Position numbers and translations under genes: made by a program | The notes under the pieces: generated by a model | Databases searched by the model: none | Told to the model about the DNA's origin: nothing | The model's input: only the letters and a program-made list of their open reading frames with translations | Part shown: positions 9,606 through 17,446 of the stretch, one piece after another | Numbering within the stretch: the stretch's first letter is position 1 | Layout: every line of letters begins with the position of its first letter | Source of the DNA: CAZIGM01 sp964538675 | GTDB taxonomy: Bacteria > Bacillota > Bacilli > Tepidibacillales > Tepidibacillaceae | Length of the DNA stretch: 43,146 bases | Direction: 5' to 3' | Assembly (NCBI GenBank): GCA_964538675.1 | Contig: CAZIGM010000011.1 | Location: 1 to 43,146, forward strand

Positions 9606-9825
9606 AACTAATTTTTCTCTTAATTCACTTATACAAGTGTATAAATCTTTAGACGAATCAAAATTATTGCTTGAAGATATTATTGATAAAATTGGTCATG
9701 AGCATAGTAACTACCTTATATCTTTACCTCTAGATATTCAAAATTTAGTTGAAATTTCGTTAAAATTGACACCCGAACAAAGAACTTTTTTAATGAGATT
9801 TATCGAATCATTAAGAACTGATTGA
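9598..9825 (+). CDS. Unknown small helical protein, 75 aa
   Basis: Second gene of a two-gene unit. ATG at 9598 is favoured over 9580 because GAGGA lies 11-15 bases upstream of 9598 and the overlap is then a short coupling overlap. The product (MSETNFSLNSLIQVYKSL...) is acidic, probably all-helical and lacks membrane segments. A terminator follows 30 bases after the stop. No family recognised. Confidence 0.65.
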   Translation: MSETNFSLNSLIQVYKSLDESKLLLEDIIDKIGHEHSNYLISLPLDIQNLVEISLKLTPEQRTFLMRFIESLRTD

Positions 9826-9852
9826 ACTAATAGCTTTAATTCTTACTAACAT

Positions 9853-9877
9853 ATAGACCATATCGGTCTTTTTTTTG
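9853..9877 (+). terminator. Rho-independent terminator of the small-gene pair
   Basis: Stem AGACC/GGTCT (9855-9859 with 9865-9869) and a run of nine Ts. Confidence 0.75.
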
Positions 9878-9883
9878 TTTAAA

Positions 9884-9930
9884 TAAAGCCGAACTTAATT
9901 CAGGTGGAGTTTTAACTCCACCTGAATTCT
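9884..9930 (+). repeat. Dispersed repeat, copy A (complete hairpin form)
   Basis: TAAAGCCGAACTT leads into a perfect 15-bp inverted repeat AATTCAGGTGGAGTT/AACTCCACCTGAATT (9897-9911 with 9914-9928). Copies of the same leader plus TTCAG(A/G)TGGAGTT occur at about 11166, 15076, 19289 and (leader only) 33085, always between genes. This is a short non-coding repeat of MITE or REP type; mobilising partner unknown. Confidence 0.7.
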
Positions 9931-10078
9931 AGTACTCAAAGAGTAAACTCGAGAGCACAAGTCATGCTAATGTGCTAAAGCATTTAGGAGACTTATCCTA
10001 AATTTATTTTTCCACACTTAACATAGCGAGACTTACGCACTTTGTGTGTAAATAGGGGTCTTATCATATCTGAATAAA
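9931..10078. other. Structured non-coding stretch of unknown origin
   Basis: No gene is visible. It contains an 8-bp inverted repeat ATTTAGGA/TCCTAAAT (9982-9989 with 9996-10003). A second imperfect hairpin TTACGCAC/GTGTGTAA lies at about 10033-10051, and the octamer GAGACTTA occurs twice. It could be a remnant end of an insertion sequence or a structured RNA. Confidence 0.35.
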
Positions 10079-10104
10079 AAACCTACCTATATTTCAAGGT
10101 AGGT
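10076..10104 (-). terminator. Rho-independent terminator of the 10125 gene
   Basis: Stem ACCTACCT/AGGTAGGT (10081-10088 with 10097-10104). The minus strand then carries a U run. Confidence 0.8.
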
Positions 10105-10124
10105 AAAATTAATATAATTGCATT

Positions 10125-10409
10125 TTAAGCACTTATTTCATTTGCGTATAAATGAGTAATAATATTCAAGGCTTCAACAGTACTATTAACATCTTTGTCA
10201 ATACGATACGTTGCTTTTCTAATAAGAGATTCTTCTTCTTCATAGACAGAAATTTCTTCATAAACTTCACATATTATTGTTCCAATCACCATATTTTTCT
10301 CATTAAGCTTTGGTATCATATAACAAACTTTCTCATAAATAATATGCGTATTATCGTCTAAGCCGTCTAGATTTATCTCATGAAAATCTAGAACCTCTTT
10401 TATTCCCAT
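10125..10409 (-). CDS. Unknown acidic 94-aa protein
   Basis: A soluble protein of 94 residues, strongly acidic (ICEVYEEISVYEEEESL), without signal peptide or cysteine motif. An AAAGGTGG ribosome site precedes the ATG at 10409, and a strong terminator follows, so it is a real monocistronic gene. No family recognised. Confidence 0.65.
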   Translation of the reverse strand: MGIKEVLDFHEINLDGLDDNTHIIYEKVCYMIPKLNEKNMVIGTIICEVYEEISVYEEEESLIRKATYRIDKDVNSTVEALNIITHLYANEISA

Positions 10410-10481
10410 CTTACACCACCTTTAATAATTTTCAATTTAATTATACCATAAAAGAGAAGTAATTATGATTTAATAAATAAA

Positions 10482-11120
10482 TTAATTTTCTATTTTTAAA
10501 ATATTTTTTCGATAATTATCTACTCCATATCGATCAAGCACAACAGAAAACCTTTCTTCTCCTTTAATATTATCGGCATATAATTGAATTGTTTTTCCTG
10601 TCCAGTCAATTATTTCATCTATAGATTTTGATCTACCCATCTCCATTGCAAATCGAGGATGTCGTCCCAATCTTCCTCCTACAGAAAATTGAAATTCTAT
10701 CCCCAGACTTGATATTGTTCCTGTAGGACAAACTCTAATACAATCCCCACAATTAATGCATTTATCATAATTAAATACAGGTCCTTTATCTTCAAGAACT
10801 ATTGCATCTTCCTTACATTCCTTTACACACATTCCACACTTAATGCAAGAATTGTCTGTTAAAACAGGTTTATTCATAGCAACAATTGATATATCAGCTA
10901 ATTGTGGTCGTGAACAGCTATTAGGACACCTAGCTAAAGTAATATCAAATGGATGATGATATAAAAACTGTGATTTTGCATGAGATTTCATAATATTTTC
11001 AAGAGAAGATTCATCTAATAAATCTTGAATCTTAATCAATAGTTCATCGTTTTGATAATTGGAATGAGAACAACCTCGGCAACTTTTAACTTTTGCGATA
11101 GATTTGTCTTCTGTTTTCAT
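10482..11120 (-). CDS. Short nitrite/sulfite-reductase-like 4Fe-4S protein
   Basis: Cytoplasmic iron-sulfur protein of 212 residues. Seen from the N-terminus: CRGC (residues 15-18 on the longer frame), ARCPNSCSRPQ (Cys 66 and 70), which matches the siroheme/4Fe-4S Cx3C signature of the nitrite/sulfite reductase family, then two ferredoxin clusters, CIKCGMCVKEC (93-103) and CINCGDCIRVC (122-132). Full reductases are much longer, so this is the short anaerobe-type version, perhaps an electron-transfer partner. The substrate cannot be told. ATG at 11120 has GGAGG 8 bases upstream; a TTG one codon earlier is less well placed. Confidence 0.75.
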   Translation of the reverse strand: MKTEDKSIAKVKSCRGCSHSNYQNDELLIKIQDLLDESSLENIMKSHAKSQFLYHHPFDITLARCPNSCSRPQLADISIVAMNKPVLTDNSCIKCGMCVKECKEDAIVLEDKGPVFNYDKCINCGDCIRVCPTGTISSLGIEFQFSVGGRLGRHPRFAMEMGRSKSIDEIIDWTGKTIQLYADNIKGEERFSVVLDRYGVDNYRKNILKIEN

Positions 11121-11165
11121 CAACTATTCCTCCAATAACTACAACATTAATCATCTGTTTTTTAT

Positions 11166-11200
11166 AGGTTAAAACTCCATCTGAATAAAGTTCGGCTTTA
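11166..11200 (-). repeat. Dispersed repeat, copy C (single arm)
   Basis: Minus strand reads TAAAGCCGAACTT, then TATTCAGATGGAGTTTTAAC. It matches the first arm of the copy at 9884; the second arm is lost or degenerate. It lies between the exporter operon and the ferredoxin-like gene. Confidence 0.6.
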
Positions 11201-12367
11201 TATTTTTCTAAATCTTATGAAGCCTATTACGTAAAATATTACCATGAATATTAATAAGACTTCAATAGATGTAATAATATCATTTAATCTGTACCCACCT
11301 GACATTAATTGTAGCATACCCTCCATCGCCCATTTTTGTGGAACAAAATTAGCTATCATCCTCATTGTATCTGAAACATATGCTAACGGCCAGTATACCC
11401 CACCAATCATACAAGTGGCAGTTATTACTATAGCTCCAATCACACCTTGTTGTGCCCTAGTTTTAACTATTGTTGCTAGCACAAATCCTAATCCAGAAAC
11501 AGACAGAATTATTATTATAGCAAAAATTAGTACATCTAAATAGTTTCCCCAATTCACATTAAATACTAATGAACTAAATACTATTAATACAAAGAACTGG
11601 AGCAGTCCTATAATTAAGAAATGGAGTATATTCCCAAAGATTAGTTGATATTTATTTAGAGGAGCTAGTAATAAACGATTCCAAGTTCCCATATTCTTTT
11701 CCTCTAAAATTGTAGAAGCAGATGAATTCAAAGCAAACATTAAAAACATTATTGTAAAACCAATAAAGTATCTAGAAAATTCATTCCCACTGTCTCCCTC
11801 AGGTTCTTGTTGACCATATTGAATATTTACTCCTATTGAAGCTCCTCGGTATTTTTGCCATTCTTCAAACCATAATTCTACTTGCTTTTCAGGAAACAGA
11901 CTAGAATCTTTTTCTATTAAGGATACTGCATTAAGTCCTCTCAATAATTGATTCATCTGCTGTTCCATCATAAAAGTTTCAGTTGTTTGTTTTTCATATA
12001 TTAATTCCCATGATGTTTTTTCTTGTTTTGTCCACATCTTTTCAAATTCATTTTCCCACAAAACTAATGCCAGAACATTACCATCTTTTAAAGACTGCTC
12101 TGCTTTTTCTTTATTATCATAAGAAACCACTTCTGAATTTAATTGATATCCAATAATATCCTTTAATATATCATTATCAACTCTGGTTGAATCTGAAACA
12201 ATGCCTACTTTTGTTAAATAATCTGAATTATCCACAGGTTGGTCAGACTGAATACCACCAAAGATTAATGCAAAAACAATTGGTAATACAAACAAATTAA
12301 CCAAAGAACTTTTCATTTTTAATACCCATCTTGTTTTCCATATTGCTGTATTCCATATATTCCTCAT
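11198..12367 (-). CDS. ABC-2 type exporter permease
   Basis: 389-residue permease. One N-terminal membrane helix (LVNLFVLPIVFALIFG) is followed by a long extracytoplasmic domain, then about five helices in the C-terminal half, the ABC-2/YhgE-like layout. LEEKNMGTWNRLLLAPLNKYQ is typical of the family before the core helices. The ATG at 12367 overlaps the upstream permease stop (ATGA), with GGGAG upstream; a frame from 12400 would give a needless long overlap. Last of three exporter genes. Substrate unknown: drug, lipid or peptide are all possible. Confidence 0.8.
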   Translation of the reverse strand: MRNIWNTAIWKTRWVLKMKSSLVNLFVLPIVFALIFGGIQSDQPVDNSDYLTKVGIVSDSTRVDNDILKDIIGYQLNSEVVSYDNKEKAEQSLKDGNVLALVLWENEFEKMWTKQEKTSWELIYEKQTTETFMMEQQMNQLLRGLNAVSLIEKDSSLFPEKQVELWFEEWQKYRGASIGVNIQYGQQEPEGDSGNEFSRYFIGFTIMFLMFALNSSASTILEEKNMGTWNRLLLAPLNKYQLIFGNILHFLIIGLLQFFVLIVFSSLVFNVNWGNYLDVLIFAIIIILSVSGLGFVLATIVKTRAQQGVIGAIVITATCMIGGVYWPLAYVSDTMRMIANFVPQKWAMEGMLQLMSGGYRLNDIITSIEVLLIFMVIFYVIGFIRFRKI

Positions 12368-13548
12368 GTTAATTTTGCTCCCTTTCTTCTTATTCGCCAA
12401 ACACCTATAGTGAAAGTAACCAAAGCAAATATTAGTAGATAAAGTAAAGAATTGAATGCTTCCTCTGGTCTTCCCAAAATCACATTAAAAAAACTGTCTA
12501 TCGCGTGTCTATTTGGCAGAAAATTAGAAATAGGCTCTATAAACCATGGAAACATAGAAACTGGGAGCATTGAACCACCTAATGCTGCAATTATCGGAAC
12601 ACCAATACTGTAAAACATATTTAAAGTACTTTGATCATGAATAAATCCCATCAATAATACAACTAAACCACTTAATGCTACACTATAAACCAATATAACT
12701 AACAACATATAAATTGGAGTATCTCCAAAATTCACACCAAAAACAAAATGACAGCTAACAAATAATATAATCATCTGAAAAACAATAATTAAAAAAATAG
12801 CTAAGCTTTTACCAATAAAAAACAAACTAGTTGAAAATGGCATAATTCGTATTCTGTTGAATGTATGTTGTTGTTTTTCGTCTAAAATAAATCCTATCCC
12901 CGTAAACATAGTAAATAGAGTATACATAACCCCCATACCAATAGTATAGTATTGAAAAGCATCTATTGTATTTCTATCTAATCTATTAACCTCTAAATTA
13001 ATTACTTGATTCGATATGAAAGAATCTACAGTTGGAATACTATCTTGTGATCTCCCTTTGTTTATCTCATCTATAACTATCTTCCCAATAATATGATATT
13101 CTGATAAAACCTCTTTAATTATCTCAGCTTGCTCTGATTTTAGAGGATTCATTAATAATAAAAGTTGATCCTGATTACCACTTAAATAATTATCTGAATA
13201 TCCGTTATGTATATACAAAATACCATCTATTTCATTGCTATTAAAATTTTCTTCTGCATCTTCTCTATTATCAAATTCTACAGATTCTATTAATCCAATA
13301 GATACAAGATTATTAAATGCATTATCTACAAATAATCTACTAGTTATTGTTTTATCTTCATCTACTAAACCTAATTTTGCCTTATCAAATGAAAACCCTG
13401 AATCACCAAAAATCGGTGCCAATGAAATACCTAAAATGGATATAAGTATAAAAGGCATAAGTAACAAAATAGCAAAAGTTTTTCTATCTTTGCCAATAAG
13501 CTTAATTGTAAAGAAAACTATCTCCCAAATTATTTTTAAGCTTTTCAC
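12364..13548 (-). CDS. ABC-2 type exporter permease
   Basis: 394-residue paralogous permease: N-terminal helix (TFAILLLMPFILISILG), large external loop, then a C-terminal cluster of helices beginning near YYTIGMGVMYTLFTMF, with the family motif LDEKQQHTFNRIRIMPFS between the first two. GTG start with GGAGG upstream; 11 bases after the ATPase stop and 4-base overlap with the next permease. With that permease it should form a heterodimeric membrane channel driven by the ATPase. Confidence 0.82.
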   Translation of the reverse strand: MKSLKIIWEIVFFTIKLIGKDRKTFAILLLMPFILISILGISLAPIFGDSGFSFDKAKLGLVDEDKTITSRLFVDNAFNNLVSIGLIESVEFDNREDAEENFNSNEIDGILYIHNGYSDNYLSGNQDQLLLLMNPLKSEQAEIIKEVLSEYHIIGKIVIDEINKGRSQDSIPTVDSFISNQVINLEVNRLDRNTIDAFQYYTIGMGVMYTLFTMFTGIGFILDEKQQHTFNRIRIMPFSTSLFFIGKSLAIFLIIVFQMIILFVSCHFVFGVNFGDTPIYMLLVILVYSVALSGLVVLLMGFIHDQSTLNMFYSIGVPIIAALGGSMLPVSMFPWFIEPISNFLPNRHAIDSFFNVILGRPEEAFNSLLYLLIFALVTFTIGVWRIRRKGAKLT

Positions 13549-13559
13549 CTTAAGCCCTC

Positions 13560-14501
13560 CTATTCATCACGTAAACTTCTACCTGTTAGAGATAAAAATA
13601 TTGTTTCTAAATTTGATTCTAGAACATCTATAGATCTTATATCAAATTCAACCTCGTAAAACACCTTCATAATTTTAGGAAGAATTTCATCAGGTGTATT
13701 CGTAAAAATAATAAACTTGTTTTCCTGAATTTCTATTTCTTCATCTAATTTATCTTTAATAGATTCTAATTTATCTTTACTTTTTTCAAATTCCTTTACC
13801 GTCACAGCAATATATGATGAATTTCCATATTTCTTTTTAAGCTCTGCTATAGTTCCTTCAGCTATTAATTTACCATCATCAATTATTCCAACTCTATCAC
13901 ATAATGTTTCAACCTCTTCCATATAATGTGAAGTATAAAGAATACTCATTCCCTTTTCTATTTGTAACTTTTTAATCATTTCTAAAATAAAACTTCTTGA
14001 TTGTAAATCAATACCAACAGTTGGCTCATCCATTATTAATAATTTCGGTTCATGTAGTAGAGCGGCTGCTATATTAATTCTTCTTTTCATACCACCAGAA
14101 TATTTGTCAATACTCTCTTTACGCCGATCATATAAACCTACTAATCTAAGATTTTCTTCAACCTTTTGTTCAAGATTGAATCCCTTTAAACCATATAACT
14201 TACCATAAAACTCTAAATTAGCCATTGCACTCATTGTTGGATATAAAGCTATTTCTTGAGGAACAACGCCTATAAAACTCTGAGCTTTTTTTTGATTCTC
14301 TTTAATAGAATAGTCATTAATAAAAACTTCACCACTATCAGCCATTAATATACCAGAGATCATATTGATAGTAGTAGACTTCCCTGCACCATTCGGACCT
14401 AATAGTCCATATGCCTCTCCTTTTTTCATATGAATACTAACATCTTCTACAACTATTTTCTTTTGATATGATTTAAATAAATGTTCTACCTTTAAAATCA
14501 T
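13560..14501 (-). CDS. ABC exporter ATP-binding protein
   Basis: 313-residue ATPase of the ABC-2 drug/Na+ exporter group. Walker A GPNGAGKST (about 35-43), Q-loop VVPQEIALYP, signature YSGGMKRRINIAAALLHEPK, Walker B LLIMDEPTVGID and switch His in YTSHYMEEVETLCDRV are all intact. A C-terminal extension of about 90 residues follows, as in NatA/DrrA-type proteins. First gene of the three-gene exporter operon; GAGGAG precedes the ATG. Confidence 0.88.
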   Translation of the reverse strand: MILKVEHLFKSYQKKIVVEDVSIHMKKGEAYGLLGPNGAGKSTTINMISGILMADSGEVFINDYSIKENQKKAQSFIGVVPQEIALYPTMSAMANLEFYGKLYGLKGFNLEQKVEENLRLVGLYDRRKESIDKYSGGMKRRINIAAALLHEPKLLIMDEPTVGIDLQSRSFILEMIKKLQIEKGMSILYTSHYMEEVETLCDRVGIIDDGKLIAEGTIAELKKKYGNSSYIAVTVKEFEKSKDKLESIKDKLDEEIEIQENKFIIFTNTPDEILPKIMKVFYEVEFDIRSIDVLESNLETIFLSLTGRSLRDE

Positions 14502-14663
14502 AATAAATTTACTCCTCTCAATTAATTATTTCTACTACAGTTAATGATTCAGTTTTTTATAATTTTATTTATTTTTTAAAAAATAGTTATTTGCCTGTCT
14601 TCCATATACAACCTAAACTGCATAACATATATTGAACTACTATTTGAAAGGAGTTGATAAATT

Positions 14664-15044
14664 TTGCCTAGAAAAGGTGGTTTATCAAATATTATAAGAC
14701 AATTAACGAATCCAAATCCTAGAAGAAATTCAATGAATAGATTTAATAGACAACCACGTAATATGAATAGAGAAACTCCTCCAGTTGAACCACAAGCAAA
14801 TCTTGGAGAAAGAGAACCTTTATTCGGATTATTTGGACCTGGACCTGGACCTGGATCTGAATCTGGATTTGGTCCTGAATTTGGATCTGGATTATTTGGA
14901 CCAGAACAAGGTTCTCAAGAATATGGATTATTCGGTGGTGAGGGACCTAGACCTATAGCTGAAACTAACAACGAAGGAGTTCCTGAGGGTGAAAACTCTC
15001 CGCTTGAAAATGAAAATAGAAATAATGGATTCAGTATTTTTTAA
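14664..15044 (+). CDS. Gly/Pro-rich low-complexity protein
   Basis: 126 residues from TTG at 14664 (AAAGGAG upstream). The N-terminus is basic and Asn/Arg-rich (RQLTNPNPRRNSMNRFNRQP). The middle is made of Gly-Pro and Phe-Gly repeats (FGLFGPGPGPGSESGFGPEF) and the C-terminus is acidic. No signal peptide or membrane segment. Such composition resembles spore-coat and other structural proteins of spore formers, but no family is recognised, so a coat role is only a guess. It is transcribed alone, divergent from the exporter operon. Confidence 0.6.
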   Translation: MPRKGGLSNIIRQLTNPNPRRNSMNRFNRQPRNMNRETPPVEPQANLGEREPLFGLFGPGPGPGSESGFGPEFGSGLFGPEQGSQEYGLFGGEGPRPIAETNNEGVPEGENSPLENENRNNGFSIF

Positions 15045-15073
15045 TCAACAATAGCTTAAAAACCATTGTAAAC

Positions 15074-15127
15074 TTAAAGCCGAACTTTGTTCAGGTGGGG
15101 TTAATTTTCAACGCCCATCTGAACTTA
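15074..15127 (+). repeat. Dispersed repeat, copy B (imperfect hairpin)
   Basis: TTAAAGCCGAACTT followed by TTCAGGTGGGGTT and, after a short loop, the partly complementary AACGCCCATCTGAA. Same element as at 9884 with several substitutions in the arms. It lies in the convergent gap, where its hairpin may also act as a terminator. Confidence 0.65.
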
Positions 15128-15148
15128 GTACGACTTATCATAATTCTA

Positions 15149-15544
15149 TTATTCGTCTTTTACTGTCGGTACTTCATTTTCAATAATATCGATTCGATTT
15201 TCATTCTTCTCATATTCTCTAAGTTCCTTTTCTACAAGAGAGAAAACATATGCAATGGCTACACCATCATCTAAAAATCCTAACCCTGGTATAAAATCAT
15301 TAACAACATCAACTGGCATAATAAAATATAATAACCCAGCACCAATCAAAGCCTTTTTTGATTTACTAGTACTGGGGTCAATAAAGTATCTATAAAGTTT
15401 TTTTACTTGCTCTAATAAGGTATTATCTCCTTTAAAATTCTTTATTTTTTTAGAAAAGCCATTTATTATTTTATTCCTTCCACTATTCGTACCAGCAGTT
15501 TTAGTTAATTTTGTAGTCATATCTATAATCTTTGTCTTATTCAA
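15149..15544 (-). CDS. YkvA family (DUF1232) protein
   Basis: 131 residues. The hallmark DUF1232 segment is ALIGAGLLYFIMPVDVVNDF followed by IPGLGFLDDGVAIAYVF: a short hydrophobic hairpin with P-x-D-x-x-x-D-x-I-P. The family is found widely in bacteria and its function is unknown. TTG at 15544 is chosen because GGGAG lies 7 bases upstream; the frame extends 11 codons further to another TTG without a ribosome site. Short acidic C-terminal tail. Confidence 0.8.
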   Translation of the reverse strand: MNKTKIIDMTTKLTKTAGTNSGRNKIINGFSKKIKNFKGDNTLLEQVKKLYRYFIDPSTSKSKKALIGAGLLYFIMPVDVVNDFIPGLGFLDDGVAIAYVFSLVEKELREYEKNENRIDIIENEVPTVKDE

Positions 15545-15690
15545 GTTATCACTCCCACAATATAACTTTCTAATCAAGTCACAATTATAATATCATTGTT
15601 AATTAAAACTTCATAGATATTTTACAATTATCTGTTTTTTTATTACTTTAATTTTCAATTGTGACACCTACTTAGAGTATTAAGATATAT

Positions 15691-15720
15691 AAAAACTGTT
15701 GAACATTATCAACAGTTTTT
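15691..15720. terminator. Bidirectional terminator after the GH18 gene
   Basis: 12-bp stem AAAAACTGTTGA/TCAACAGTTTTT with a 6-base loop, just past the stop of the SLH/GH18 gene. Confidence 0.85.
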
Positions 15721-15730
15721 CATATTTAAT

Positions 15731-17323
15731 CTATTCTATTCTATTCATTATTGCAGCCATCTGAGCTCTTGTAACATAATCAGTAGGGTGAAAATTTCCG
15801 TCGCTATAACCCATTAATATATTGTTATTATAAGCTCTTATTATATCATCATATGCCCAATGATTTATGTTTACGTCTTCAAAAGGGCTTACATTTGTAT
15901 TTGAAATAATTACTTTATCTTTGTCATTGGATATTCTAGATAACATTTTTGCTATTTCTGCACGGGTTATCGAATCATTAGGAGCAAATATACCAGGTGC
16001 TTTCCCTTCAATAATACCATATTGATAAGCTATCTCTATTTCGTTTTTCGCCCAATACCTTGTACCAATGTCATCAAATGTACTAACCTCTTCTTGGATA
16101 ATATTATTATCTAAACCTAAAGCTCGTATAAGCACAACTGTTGCCTGAGCTCTAGTCAAAGATTGGTTTGGAGAAAAATACTCATCAGAAGTACCAACCA
16201 TCCAGTTCTTCTCTAACATAGATAATACATCAAATTCAGCCCAATGGTTTTCAACATCCAAGAAATAATGTTCACCATTTAACCACGAGGAATAGTAATC
16301 CCATACCTCATCTGATATTTCAGTTAAGCTCCAAGAGCCTGTTCCTAATAAATTGTATTCCTCTACAAGTCTTAATTTAAGTTTTAAAGATTCATCATTC
16401 TCATACCAAATTGTATATTTTCCAGGTGAAAGAGTCCTATAATATACTTCAGACGAACTTCCATATGGAATTGTAAAAGTTGCATAAGCAGATTTACTTT
16501 TATCATCAAAATAATATTTCCCATTAAATTGATTAACTAAATCTTCAACCTGATAGTTTGGAATGCCCCTGCCACCCTTTTCTCCATATTTCCAATAGCG
16601 ACCATAAAAAGGTATGCCAAGAACAATTTTGTCAGCAGGAACTTCAGTTAAAGCATATTGTATTGATTTTTCCACATAATCTAAACTTGCAACTGCACCA
16701 GGACTACTACCATAATAGCTCTCATCATATGTCATTAACATTAAATAATCACTATACTTCGCTAATTCTTTATAATCATATGAACCAGGCCACCCTCTGG
16801 TAGTACCTGTAGGATTAGCAGCAACAGCAATAGATAATTCTTTGTCTTCAGGTAACCCATCATAAAGTAATCTAATAAAATCTGTAAAATTATCTCTATC
16901 AACTTCTGTTAAATTCTCAATATCTATATTAATACCGTCTAGATTATATTTAATAATTACATCTACTATTTCTTGAGCTAACAATTCCTTATTACGCAAT
17001 GCTTCTCTTCCTAATTCACGATCCCAATGATTACTTAGAAATGGTACCACCTTAATATTAATTTCATGCATCTTGTTAACAAAAGTCTCATCTACACATT
17101 CATACAAAGTTCCATTGCTTCTAAAACCCAAATAATTTGGCGATACAGTATTTACAGACCCATTTGTATTTATAACTGTTTGCGTATATTTCTCTGTACT
17201 CCCAAAAAATAAATAGCTCATATTATATTTTTCTGCTTCTACAATTGAACTTGAAAAAAATATTAAAAATATAAAAATATAAATTATAACAACTTTTGAT
17301 AACTTAAAAATGTTTTTTTTCAT
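15731..17323 (-). CDS. SLH-anchored glycoside hydrolase family 18 protein
   Basis: Secreted surface protein, 530 residues. A signal peptide (about 1-30) is followed by a GH18 domain (about 32-345). The catalytic DGxxxDxE motif is seen in NLDGINIDIENL, and YSDYLMLMTYDESYYG is also GH18-like. Three S-layer homology domains follow (about 350-530), each with W-A or similar and an ITRAEIAKMLSRI-like helix. The protein should be held on the S-layer/wall polymer and act on peptidoglycan or chitin-like glycans, as YaaH-type enzymes do. GAAGGGAAG lies before the ATG. A CAP-domain wall gene lies upstream on the same strand, 123 bases away. Confidence 0.88.
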   Translation of the reverse strand: MKKNIFKLSKVVIIYIFIFLIFFSSSIVEAEKYNMSYLFFGSTEKYTQTVINTNGSVNTVSPNYLGFRSNGTLYECVDETFVNKMHEINIKVVPFLSNHWDRELGREALRNKELLAQEIVDVIIKYNLDGINIDIENLTEVDRDNFTDFIRLLYDGLPEDKELSIAVAANPTGTTRGWPGSYDYKELAKYSDYLMLMTYDESYYGSSPGAVASLDYVEKSIQYALTEVPADKIVLGIPFYGRYWKYGEKGGRGIPNYQVEDLVNQFNGKYYFDDKSKSAYATFTIPYGSSSEVYYRTLSPGKYTIWYENDESLKLKLRLVEEYNLLGTGSWSLTEISDEVWDYYSSWLNGEHYFLDVENHWAEFDVLSMLEKNWMVGTSDEYFSPNQSLTRAQATVVLIRALGLDNNIIQEEVSTFDDIGTRYWAKNEIEIAYQYGIIEGKAPGIFAPNDSITRAEIAKMLSRISNDKDKVIISNTNVSPFEDVNINHWAYDDIIRAYNNNILMGYSDGNFHPTDYVTRAQMAAIMNRIE

Positions 17324-17446
17324 TTAATCTATTCTTCCCTTCTCTGTCCCATATTTCATTCTCATAGATTTATAGAATAGATTCAATAGGTAAATAGTAC
17401 TAATAACATAATCAGTATTGCTGCTAGTACTTCCTCGAAGATTAAT

